Positions 1 to 5,972 of a stretch of DNA of 8,779 bases are shown here, piece by piece. The number at the start of each line of letters is the position of its first letter. Positions within the stretch are counted from its first letter, which is position 1. The stretch is from Ardenticatenales bacterium. GTDB taxonomy: Bacteria; Chloroflexota; Anaerolineae; Promineifilales; UBA4811. Both the position numbers and the translations under genes were made by a program. The notes beneath the pieces are model-generated. The model saw nothing but the letters and a program-made list of their open reading frames with translations, did not search any database and had not been told where the DNA came from. Location: NCBI GenBank assembly GCA_013139935.1, contig WSZX01000045.1:1-8779 (forward strand), read 5' to 3'.

Positions 1-349
1 GGCCAAACAGATAAGCAATCCAGAACAGTATCAAAGCTGCAGCGATGTTGATCGCCGGGCCGGCGGCTGCGACGACAAGGCGCGCTGAACGGGGAGCGTT
101 CATCAGGCCGCCCGCCGTGCTGCCCTCCTCTTCGCCAGCCAACCTCACAAAGGCGGCAAAGGGAATGGCACGGATCGTATACCGAGTGCCGTCACGCACA
201 AAAAGGGTCGCCAGCCTGGGACCCAGCCCAAAGCCGAATTCCTCCACCGAGATGCCGGACCTCTTAGCAGCCCAAAAGTGTCCCAGCTCATGCAGAAAAG
301 CCAGTGGCCCGAGGAACAGGACAAAGGCCGCCACCATCCAAACAAACAT
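1..349 (-). CDS. rseP: RseP-like site-2 (M50) zinc metalloprotease, N-terminal part, cut by window edge
   Basis: Only the first 116 residues are present; the frame is still open at the window's left edge. Residues 1-22 form a hydrophobic segment leading into HELGH (residues 20-24), the zinc-binding HExxH motif of family M50 intramembrane proteases. FGFGLGPRL follows at about 40-48, then the conserved IPFAAFVRLAGE, where RseP-like proteins usually have IPFGGYVK. AAGPAIN at about 95-101 begins the next membrane segment. PDZ domains and the second catalytic motif (NxxPxxxLDG) would lie outside the window. The family cleaves membrane-anchored substrates such as anti-sigma factors and signal-peptide remnants. 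The ATG is preceded by GGAGAGGAAG at normal spacing. The gene starts about 175 bp after the transporter and has its own promoter candidate, so it is probably a separate transcription unit. Family assignment is firm; the client is unknown. Confidence 0.93.
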   Translation of the reverse strand, partial: MFVWMVAAFVLFLGPLAFLHELGHFWAAKRSGISVEEFGFGLGPRLATLFVRDGTRYTIRAIPFAAFVRLAGEEEGSTAGGLMNAPRSARLVVAAAGPAINIAAALILFWIAYLFG

Positions 350-388
350 GTACTTCCTCTCCGGGAGTCGATTGACCGTATCGCAAGG

Positions 389-417
389 ATTATACTATAT
401 CGGGAGAGAGATAGCCA
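389..417 (-). promoter_or_regulatory. Putative sigma-70-type promoter for the M50 protease gene
   Basis: On the minus strand a perfect TATAAT lies at 394-389, 40 bp upstream of the protease ATG. At 17-bp spacing, a TGGCTA at 417-412 could act as a weak -35 box, matching three of six consensus bases. The surroundings are AT-rich compared with the rest of the window. This is the best promoter candidate seen, but it rests on the -10 box alone. Confidence 0.45.
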
Positions 418-421
418 GCAA

Positions 422-433
422 CGCTGCGCAGCG
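422..433. repeat. Perfect 12-bp palindrome upstream of the promoter candidate
   Basis: CGCTGCGCAGCG is identical to its reverse complement. It lies 27 bp upstream of the TATAAT, just outside the core promoter, where an activator or repressor dimer could bind. It could also be chance in GC-rich DNA: the flanking bases do not extend it and I see no second copy nearby. Confidence 0.3.
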
Positions 434-525
434 AGTGGCAACCGTTGGTCAGGGCCGACTCTTGTCGGAACCGGGGTCCGATCTGCCTGGTCGTCGTGTT
501 CGTGACCTTCGTGCGGCCGGCAGCC

Positions 526-1707
526 CTAGCCTTCGTGGATGTATCGTAGCAGCAGGCCTAGCGCGCAGAGTGTGATCGCTCCGGCCGCCAATCCGTTCCA
601 GAGCATCCCACCCATCATCCAGAGAGAAGGAGCGATCAAAGCTCCTATCGCCCGGCCGAGGGATGAGGAAGCCAGGTTCAGCGACAGCATCGTCCCGCGC
701 GCGGCCGGGACAAGTTCGGTCACCAGCGGGATGGTCGCGACAATCATGAACTCAAAACAGATGAAAAGCGCAAACAACCAGATCAGGGCCGCCCCAAGGT
801 CTGACGAGTTCATCGCCAAAGCCACGTATCCGGCCGCTGTGAGCCCCAACCCGATGGCAACGGACCGGCGCTTTCCCAGCCGATCAACCAACCCTCCCAC
901 GCCGATCTCGCCAATTAGCTCAGCAATTCCGATGACGGCTGTAGCCAAACCCAGCCGAGTGATCGAAAGGCCGAAACTAGATTCCATCCACGTTCCAAAG
1001 ATAAGGAACAAAAGCTCGTTGGCCACCATCACCAGGCAGGTGATGGCGAGCACTGCCACGGCCGCCCGGTTCCCCAGCACGAGCCGAAACGCCAGCCAGA
1101 ATGAAGGCGCTGGCGCCAGATCACCGGGCGGGCGGGCATCCCTGGGCAGCGCCCCCAGGAGCCCGATCAGCCCGATCAGCCCCATTCCAACCAGCGCCGC
1201 GAAAGGGGCCGACCATCCCGATTGCGCAATGATCCACCCCATTGCCGGCGCGCCCACCAGGATTGCGCCCCCCCAAGCAAGCTCCGTGAAGGCGATAGCT
1301 CGGCCGCGCCGGCGATAGGGGACCCGGTCGGCCAGATAGGCATGGAGGCTCGGATCAAAGATGACTTTGGACAGGCCAAGGAGCACAAAGCCAACGGCCA
1401 CGACCGGGTAGCGAGGGAATACAACGACAAAGGCGGCGCCTCCGATAAAGATCGCAAGCCCTGCTACCATCATACGGCGACGACCCCAGCGGTCCGAGGC
1501 AGGCCCAAAGAACGGAGCGACGAGACCAACGGCCGCGCGAGCCGTCATCAGCACACCGGCCGTCTGGAGGGAGATGTTCAGCCCGCGGGCGATGGCCGGC
1601 AAAAAGGGATAGACCATCCGGTGGCCGATGTTGATGGTGAGTCTGGCCAGAGTGGCAACCGCTACCTGCAGCGCCAGCCGGTTGCCGCTCTTGGCAGAGC
1701 CGGTCAC
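526..1707 (-). CDS. Major facilitator superfamily (MFS) transporter, likely efflux type
   Basis: A 393-residue, strongly hydrophobic protein of the length and pattern of a 12-helix MFS carrier. The cytoplasmic loop between helices 2 and 3 carries motif A (GPASDRWGRRRM, about 68-79). A matching loop in the second half (GLVDRLGKRR, about 272-281) reflects the internal duplication. YRRRGRAIAFTELAWGG at about 131-147 matches the loop and helix region common in drug and sugar efflux members. Substrate cannot be read from sequence. The start is a GTG at 1707 overlapping the TGA of the DivIC-like gene (GTGA), which implies translational coupling; the ribosome-binding site inside that gene's tail is weak. 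The start is supported because the first helix begins near residue 11. Pairing with a division gene is odd and may simply be a conserved gene order. Confidence 0.9.
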   Translation of the reverse strand: MTGSAKSGNRLALQVAVATLARLTINIGHRMVYPFLPAIARGLNISLQTAGVLMTARAAVGLVAPFFGPASDRWGRRRMMVAGLAIFIGGAAFVVVFPRYPVVAVGFVLLGLSKVIFDPSLHAYLADRVPYRRRGRAIAFTELAWGGAILVGAPAMGWIIAQSGWSAPFAALVGMGLIGLIGLLGALPRDARPPGDLAPAPSFWLAFRLVLGNRAAVAVLAITCLVMVANELLFLIFGTWMESSFGLSITRLGLATAVIGIAELIGEIGVGGLVDRLGKRRSVAIGLGLTAAGYVALAMNSSDLGAALIWLFALFICFEFMIVATIPLVTELVPAARGTMLSLNLASSSLGRAIGALIAPSLWMMGGMLWNGLAAGAITLCALGLLLRYIHEG

Positions 1708-2123
1708 CTGCCCGGCGGCGGAGAATCAAAGAAGAGAATCCACCATGCCTGCCAGGGCGAGGTGGGAACCGAGAGAGCGGGAATCGGAGTTGGCATCGGC
1801 GTGGGTGTCAACGGAAGTGGGTGGGGCAACGGCACCACTCGCTTCTCGCCCGGCAGGATCATCCCCCCCTCATTCCTCGCATAGTCGGCCACATAGTCAT
1901 CGCTGTTGACATAGGTTAGCGTGATTCTGAGTTGCTGGCCGCGCAAGGCTTCCGTCTCGACCAGCGCCGCCAGCCTCTCTTCCTGGGCCGCCCGCGGCCG
2001 GCCGGCCTGCGGCCTCGAGTTCGGCCCCACAGCTAGCGCCAATGCAATGACCATCCCAAAGATGATCAGGATCTGAAGCCAACTAAGAAACGGATGCCTG
2101 GCCTTTTCTACCGGCTTTTTCAT
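1704..2123 (-). CDS. DivIC/FtsB-like septum formation initiator protein
   Basis: A 139-residue bitopic membrane protein. It has a short basic N-terminus, one membrane helix (about 14-32), a charged helical stretch likely to form a coiled coil (about 44-69), then YVNSDDYVADYARNEGGMILPGEKRV split over 71-95. That stretch, ending in the GMxxPGE signature, is typical of DivIC/FtsB proteins, which bind FtsL-type partners and help activate septal peptidoglycan synthesis. An extra C-terminal part follows: a Pro/Thr-rich linker (LPLTPTPMPTPIP, about 103-115) and an aromatic tail (SPWQAWWILFF, about 122-132). In the gene's own frame a TAA lies three codons upstream of the ATG, so 2123 is the first possible start. 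A GAGGA directly abuts the ATG, too close for an ordinary Shine-Dalgarno; GAGAGAG ten bases further up is an alternative. FtsL is also a small bitopic protein, but the PGE signature favours DivIC/FtsB. Confidence 0.8.
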   Translation of the reverse strand: MKKPVEKARHPFLSWLQILIIFGMVIALALAVGPNSRPQAGRPRAAQEERLAALVETEALRGQQLRITLTYVNSDDYVADYARNEGGMILPGEKRVVPLPHPLPLTPTPMPTPIPALSVPTSPWQAWWILFFDSPPPGR

Positions 2124-2200
2124 TCCTCGTTATCTCTCTCGTCCCGTGAAGCAGGCTCTTTTCCCACACCCTCGGAAGGTGCAGAATGCGTGCCAGCCAT
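2120..2200 (-). CDS. Possible 26-codon small ORF overlapping the DivIC-like start
   Basis: On the minus strand an ATG at 2200 opens a 26-codon frame whose TGA overlaps the DivIC-like ATG (ATGA). The peptide would be hydrophilic and acidic, beginning MAGTHSAPSEG and ending RDERDNEE. The same frame is open back to the fumarase beta stop codon (TAG at 2272-2270), 49 codons in all. The ATG has only a poor ribosome-binding site (an AGGT about nine bases upstream). If translated, it could couple translation into the downstream gene, which would help explain that gene's badly spaced GAGGA. An open frame this short can easily arise by chance in GC-rich DNA, so this is only a candidate. Confidence 0.22.
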   Translation of the reverse strand: MAGTHSAPSEGVGKEPASRDERDNEE

Positions 2201-2269
2201 CGTCAGAGACCTGAGGTCGGCCCTCTCACTCGGAGCGGATGACTGCAAATCCTGACAGGGAGAAGCCGC
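2201..2269. other. Rest of the gap between fumarase beta and the DivIC-like gene
   Basis: With the small-ORF candidate, this forms a 146-bp space (2124-2269). It holds a short palindrome (GACCT/AGGTC around one base, 2208-2218) too tight to fold as a hairpin. I see no convincing promoter and no terminator with a T-run, so read-through from the fumarase genes is plausible. Confidence 0.4.
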
Positions 2270-2887
2270 CTATCCAATCAATCCGGTCAACTGCTTCTTG
2301 CTCTCCGCCTCCACGTCATCGTGGATGCTCCGGCCGTGGGCATCCATGGTCACCACGGCCGGAAAGCCCTCCACTCGGATGACCCAAAACGCCTCCGGCA
2401 CGCCAAACTCGTCCTTCTTGTAGACCGCCACCACTTCCTTGACAGCATCAGCAATCAGAGAAGCGGCCCCTCCGATAGCGCTGAGGTAAACGGCTTTCTG
2501 TTCCTGGTTCGCCCGCAGTGTATTCGGGCCCATCCCCCCTTTGCCGATGACCGCCTTGACGTTAAAGTGTCGGATGACCTCCGGCTCGTACACCTCCTCG
2601 CGGATGCTGGTGGTCGGTCCGGCGGCCACAAAACGCCATGAACCATCCTCATTCTGCGCCACCACCGGCCCGCAATGGTATATGCCGCCGCCACCCAGGA
2701 TCTCTTTCAGTTCCTCATAGAGCTCCAGTTCCTGCTTGGGTTCATCGGTTCGGATGTAGGTTTCCACCAGGAACTTGTGGGCGGTATCGCGCGCCGTGGT
2801 CATCACCCCGTTTAGGCTCACCTGATCGCCCACGTGCAGAGCGGTGATTTCGTCGTCATAGATCGGGAACGTCAACTCGTGAATCAT
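2270..2887 (-). CDS. Class I (4Fe-4S) fumarate hydratase, beta (C-terminal) subunit
   Basis: A 205-residue protein with the features of the C-terminal half of iron-sulfur fumarases and the L-tartrate dehydratase beta subunit. It shows GDQVSLNGVMTTARDTAH (about 20-37), YHCGP (70-74), AAGPTTSIRE (88-97) and GKGGMG (115-120), motifs that build the substrate-binding swivelling domain. With the alpha subunit it interconverts fumarate and malate in the cytoplasm. The start at 2887 (MIHELTF) is preferred because GGGAAGGA lies four bases upstream. The frame runs open back to 3082, but that extension lies inside the alpha gene and reads as unstructured sequence, so it is a shadow. Alpha and beta are separated by 13 bp. 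L(+)-tartrate dehydratase is the main alternative; the isolated pair without a tartrate transporter favours fumarase. Confidence 0.9.
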   Translation of the reverse strand: MIHELTFPIYDDEITALHVGDQVSLNGVMTTARDTAHKFLVETYIRTDEPKQELELYEELKEILGGGGIYHCGPVVAQNEDGSWRFVAAGPTTSIREEVYEPEVIRHFNVKAVIGKGGMGPNTLRANQEQKAVYLSAIGGAASLIADAVKEVVAVYKKDEFGVPEAFWVIRVEGFPAVVTMDAHGRSIHDDVEAESKKQLTGLIG

Positions 2888-2900
2888 CTCATCCTTCCCA

Positions 2901-3770
2901 TTACTCGTAACTGGCTTTGTTGCCGCGAACGACCAACGTCGCGCGCCGGCATGCCCAACACATGTATGCCACCGAGACAAAGTAGCAGGCAGGCAGCCGA
3001 TGCTGTACCGCCACCTTGACACCCAAGGCGGTTGTTCGTCCGCCAAACCCCATCGGGCCGATCTGTAGACGATTGAGGTCACTCAGCAATTGCCTCTCAA
3101 AGGCATCCAGCGCTGGGTCAGGGTTGGGTTCATCAAGACGGCGGAGGAGGGCTTGCTTCGCTCTGACATACCCAGAACCGCGGTCGCCGCCGATGGTCAC
3201 CCCCAGAATCCCTGGAGCGCACCCCTTGCCCTGTGCCTGGTAAATGGCATCTAGCACGACCCTCCGAACCCCCTCCAAATCGCGGCCGGCCTTGAGCCGG
3301 CCGTCCGGCAGCTTGTACTGGGCACCGACGTTTTCGCTGCCACCCCCCTTGAGCAAGAGTTGGACCTTGATGGTCTCCTCATCCCACTCGTTGAAATGCA
3401 GCGTGGGGAAACCAATCCCGGTGTTATCCCCGCTGTTCTTGCCGGTCAGGCTATCCACCGCGTTGGGTCGCAAGTATGAGCGCTCGGTGGCCACAGCGCA
3501 AGCGTTCCGGGCGCACTGGGCAATCTCGCGCGTGGAAACACCCACCGGGTGGTAGACCTCAAAGATGGGAGTGCCGGTGTCCTGGCAGACGGGAGTAGAC
3601 TGCTCTCGTGCCAGCGCTACGTTCCGCAGGATCGTCTCCAACGCACCTTTGGCCGCCGATCCCGGCTCTTCGCTTTCCCCGGCCACGATCAGTGCGACCT
3701 CCACATCGGCCGGCAGATCAGTTGCCGCCCTGCGGATCAGCTCTACAAAATGCTCGGTCAAGTTGTCCAC
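2901..3770 (-). CDS. Class I (4Fe-4S) fumarate hydratase, alpha (N-terminal) subunit
   Basis: A 289-residue catalytic subunit of the oxygen-sensitive fumarase family, near the usual length of about 280. The three cysteines expected to ligate the 4Fe-4S cluster are visible: C62 in VCQDTGTP, C184 in GCAPGILGVTIGGDRGSG, and C271 in CWACRRAT. SGDNTGIG (113-120) and GSENVGAQ (144-151) are also typical. The start is a GTG at 3770 preceded by AAGAGGGAG about seven bases upstream. The beta subunit follows after 13 bp, so the pair is almost certainly co-translated, and the CooC-type ATPase gene ends 40 bp upstream. An extra cysteine, C274, sits three residues after the third ligand. The enzyme probably serves the TCA cycle or its reductive branch. 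Use of the Fe-S type suggests an anaerobic or low-oxygen lifestyle, which is inference. Confidence 0.92.
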   Translation of the reverse strand: MDNLTEHFVELIRRAATDLPADVEVALIVAGESEEPGSAAKGALETILRNVALAREQSTPVCQDTGTPIFEVYHPVGVSTREIAQCARNACAVATERSYLRPNAVDSLTGKNSGDNTGIGFPTLHFNEWDEETIKVQLLLKGGGSENVGAQYKLPDGRLKAGRDLEGVRRVVLDAIYQAQGKGCAPGILGVTIGGDRGSGYVRAKQALLRRLDEPNPDPALDAFERQLLSDLNRLQIGPMGFGGRTTALGVKVAVQHRLPACYFVSVAYMCWACRRATLVVRGNKASYE

Positions 3771-3810
3771 GGTGCCGTCTCCCTCTTACAGTCTAAACCA
3801 GATTAGTCAT

Positions 3811-4599
3811 TCATTGCGCCACGCGGGCGACGCGTTCGAGTTCCAAGACCATATCGCGTGCGGCGGCCGCCATTTCCGGCACCGCATCATACACTGGGAT
3901 CCCACTAATATCCGCCTCAACTGCAGCCGGGGCGGCAGGCAGCGTGCCCAACACGGGCAGACCCGGGTTGTTGCCCAGCAGAAACTCTACGTCCTCCTCG
4001 CCACGCATCTTGTTCCCTACCAGAAAGAGGTTTTTGATGCCAATGTCCCGTGCCAGCTTGGCAATCAGCCGAGCTGTTCCCAGGCTTCTCTTGCCCGGCT
4101 CGGCAACAACGAGCATCGCATCCACCATCCCAGCGGTGGCCCGCCCCAGGTGCTCTACACCGGCATACATGTCCATGATCAACAGATCATCCCGGTAAAA
4201 GACGAGGTGCGTGATCAGCGCCTTAAGCATGGCGCTTTCCGGGCAGATGCACCCGCTGCCACCTACCTCGACCGCCCCCAACTCGAGCAGCCGGATGCCA
4301 CGATGAGTCACACTATAGCGATCCGGAAGATCATCCACGCGCGGGTTCAGTCTGAATAACCCACCGCTGGTGCCCGGTTCAGCCCCGGTACGCTCGAGGA
4401 TGAGGTCGTCCATCTGTGCAATGGGCACCAGGTCGGCCGTCAATTCGGGTGGAAAACCGAGCGCGTCGGCCAGGCAAGGAGCCGGGTCCACATCAACCGC
4501 CAGTACATTGGCTCCCTTTTCCGCATAGATCAAGGCCAGTAGGCTTGCGAGGGTGGTTTTGCCCACCCCTCCTTTTCCTGTCACAGCTATCTTGGGCAT
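3811..4599 (-). CDS. cooC: CooC-type MinD/ParA-family ATPase (CODH nickel-insertion accessory protein)
   Basis: A 262-residue P-loop ATPase. The deviant Walker A motif GKGGVGKTT (8-16) has the signature lysine K9 of the MinD/ParA/NifH class. AVDVDPAPCL (35-43) and LLIMDMYAGVEHLGR (139-153) match the CooC switch and Walker B regions. VGNKM at about 194-198 is the base-recognition segment. GGSGCICPE (113-121) supplies the C117-x-C119 pair that in CooC1 proteins binds metal at the dimer interface. The family dimerises on ATP and delivers nickel to the C-cluster of carbon monoxide dehydrogenase or acetyl-CoA synthase. No such enzyme is encoded here; the neighbours are an unrecognised protein upstream and fumarase downstream. 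The ATG is preceded by GGTAGGAG at good spacing. Family membership is very likely, but the true client is open. Confidence 0.85.
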   Translation of the reverse strand: MPKIAVTGKGGVGKTTLASLLALIYAEKGANVLAVDVDPAPCLADALGFPPELTADLVPIAQMDDLILERTGAEPGTSGGLFRLNPRVDDLPDRYSVTHRGIRLLELGAVEVGGSGCICPESAMLKALITHLVFYRDDLLIMDMYAGVEHLGRATAGMVDAMLVVAEPGKRSLGTARLIAKLARDIGIKNLFLVGNKMRGEEDVEFLLGNNPGLPVLGTLPAAPAAVEADISGIPVYDAVPEMAAAARDMVLELERVARVAQ

Positions 4600-4628
4600 A
4601 TTCTCCTACCATCGACTGCGGGAATCAC

Positions 4629-4663
4629 AAACGAGGGACAAGCGCCGGCTCCAGGCCTCGTTT
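4629..4663 (-). other. 8-bp-stem hairpin in the leader of the CooC-type gene
   Basis: Within the 82-bp gap between the 421-residue protein gene and the CooC-type gene, AAACGAGG and CCTCGTTT form a perfect 8-bp stem around a 19-nt loop. The loop can form a small inner AGC-CGGC-GCT hairpin. On the minus strand the right arm ends in only three T residues and GTGATTCC follows, so it is a poor intrinsic terminator. It could be an attenuator, an RNA processing or stability element, or a weak terminator separating two units. Confidence 0.4.
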
Positions 4664-4681
4664 CCGATCCGCTTTCACAAT

Positions 4682-5947
4682 CTACTTGTGAAGATTCCGC
4701 GCCGCCACGAAGGAGAGCCCGTTCTCGGTCAGCGCCCAGGCGGTTCGGTTGAGCGCATCATGCTTGTCCATATAGTTGCGCTCCAAGAACGTGGCTACTC
4801 CCGATTCGATCACCTCACTCTTGTCACGAAAGTAATCGAGGATGTCAGACGGGTACTCACGAGTGATCTCGATTTCCGGATCGCCTCCCTCGTGCTTGGC
4901 TGAGATGTTCGCCACATGGTCAGCCAGCTCGATCAATTCATCACGACGATTGTAGGGCTGGATAACAATGCTCTTGTACGTCTCTACGATGTGATGCTCA
5001 AAGCGTACCACATCTTCCAGATTGAGGGCCTTGCGCACCTCAGCCGTGATCTCCATGGTCTCGTTGTTGACCGAATTACTCCAGTTGAAGCCAATCAGTG
5101 ACGTGGTGCCGTCCGGCCGCCCAAAGAGCCGCGCACCAATCAACGTCCAAAGCGCCGCGTACGGATTGTCATTGCCCATGTAAACCGATATCTTGAACTC
5201 GTTGTCAATCCCAATCTTGTGAAGGAAATATGCCAGCAGCACCGTTCCAGGGTTGAGGTTTAGCACCTGCTTGATGCCATAGTTGGTATAGTAGTAAAGG
5301 AATTCGTCCAGCCAGCGTAGCGCATGGTCGTTGGGCTGTCCCACTCCGCCAAAGTAACCCGTGATGGTCTCTGGGCCGCCCAGGTGGACATTGGAGCCAT
5401 CGGTCCCCTTGGTGTCCAGTGTCTCCACATAACTGGCGCCAACAATCTGCATGGCGGCCGCCACCGCCAGGATGTCATTGTCCTCCTCTTGCTCCTTCAT
5501 CTTGCGCACGCGAATGTAGCGGCCGGGCATCAATTCCCTATCTGCAATCGCTTTACGGGCCTCTGTGATGAGGTAGGGAAAGTACTGCAGGGCGCTAATC
5601 TCCAGGGTAACGGCGAAATCATCGGAGAAGGTCATACTATCCGCCTCCGCCCCCAGCACCCGGCGCCGGTAATCAGCCACGCTGATAAACGCATCCTTGT
5701 CCCGCTGTTCAGTCAGCCATTCAAGATCAGCCACATATGGAGATCCAACCTCCCTCAAGCGCCCCATCAGGCTCGCAAGATCGCGGGCCCGAGCTGCCTT
5801 GCGATTGATCTCCTCCGGTGTGCCGTACTTGGAGACAACAGCCATAAAGTCGTTCACCACGCGGCAATTAGGGTCCAGCAACAGAGAGTTGACCTCAGCC
5901 AACTGAGACTCTGAAATCCGCAGCATGCCCCTCAAGTCAGATGCCAT
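4682..5947 (-). CDS. Unrecognised 421-residue soluble protein
   Basis: I do not recognise this family. It looks like a well-folded cytoplasmic protein: no signal peptide, no membrane helix, balanced charge, no low complexity. The first 150 residues are mostly helical and charged. The centre looks like an alternating beta/alpha core with several motif-like stretches: GTDGSNVHLGGPETITGYFGG (split over 181-201), VLNLNPGTVLLAYFLHKIGI (228-247), VYMGNDNPYAALW (255-267) and FNWSNSVNNETMEI (287-300). There is one cysteine (C28), arguing against a metal-cluster enzyme. The central region could be a TIM-barrel-like domain, but this is impression only. The start at 5947 is preferred because AGGAAGGAG ends six bases before it; the frame is open to 5983, which would overlap the adenosine deaminase gene. 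It follows that gene by 25 bp and precedes the hairpin and CooC-type gene. Confidence 0.8.
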   Translation of the reverse strand: MASDLRGMLRISESQLAEVNSLLLDPNCRVVNDFMAVVSKYGTPEEINRKAARARDLASLMGRLREVGSPYVADLEWLTEQRDKDAFISVADYRRRVLGAEADSMTFSDDFAVTLEISALQYFPYLITEARKAIADRELMPGRYIRVRKMKEQEEDNDILAVAAAMQIVGASYVETLDTKGTDGSNVHLGGPETITGYFGGVGQPNDHALRWLDEFLYYYTNYGIKQVLNLNPGTVLLAYFLHKIGIDNEFKISVYMGNDNPYAALWTLIGARLFGRPDGTTSLIGFNWSNSVNNETMEITAEVRKALNLEDVVRFEHHIVETYKSIVIQPYNRRDELIELADHVANISAKHEGGDPEIEITREYPSDILDYFRDKSEVIESGVATFLERNYMDKHDALNRTAWALTENGLSFVAARNLHK

Positions 5948-5953
5948 AACAAT

Positions 5954-5962
5954 CTCCTTCCT
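5954..5962 (-). promoter_or_regulatory. Strong Shine-Dalgarno that fixes the start of the 421-residue protein
   Basis: On the minus strand AGGAAGGAG ends six bases before the ATG at 5947. It decides for this start over the in-frame upstream start at 5983, which lies inside the adenosine deaminase gene. Confidence 0.8.
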
Positions 5963-5972
5963 CGTGATCCAG

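Larger units (their letters stand above)
350..525. other. Intergenic region between the MFS transporter and the M50 protease
   Basis: This is the longest gene-free stretch in the window, about 175 bp. It holds the promoter candidate, the 12-bp palindrome, and a 5-bp-stem, 4-nt-loop hairpin at 455-468 (CCGAC/GTCGG). No T-run follows the hairpin in the direction of transcription, so no intrinsic terminator can be called for the transporter gene. I found no minus-strand ORF with a convincing start here. Confidence 0.6.

Noticed and set aside
145..441. Minus-strand ORF of 98 codons at the left end
   Set aside because: A different frame over the M50 protease gene, whose true frame carries HELGH and stays open to the window edge.
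455..468. Hairpin CCGAC/GTCGG as a terminator of the transporter gene
   Set aside because: Only 5 bp of stem and no T-run downstream on the minus strand.
539..1318. Long plus-strand ORF of 259 codons
   Set aside because: Lies wholly antisense to the MFS transporter; the product is low-complexity Pro/Ser/Arg-rich with no motif.
1785..1830. Repetitive-looking DNA (GGCATCGGCGTGGGTGTC)
   Set aside because: It is the coding sequence of the Pro/Thr-rich linker of the DivIC-like protein rather than an independent DNA repeat.
2208..2218. Palindrome GACCT/AGGTC
   Set aside because: One-base loop cannot fold and the match is short; no link to a promoter.
2888..3082. N-terminal extension of fumarase beta to 3082
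   Set aside because: It overlaps the conserved C-terminus of fumarase alpha and has no fumarase-like sequence; the start at 2887 has a ribosome-binding site.
3565..4359. Plus-strand ORF of 264 codons
   Set aside because: Antisense to fumarase alpha and the CooC-type gene, crossing the boundary between them; no recognisable domain.
5324..5914. Plus-strand ORF of 196 codons
   Set aside because: Antisense shadow of the 421-residue protein gene.
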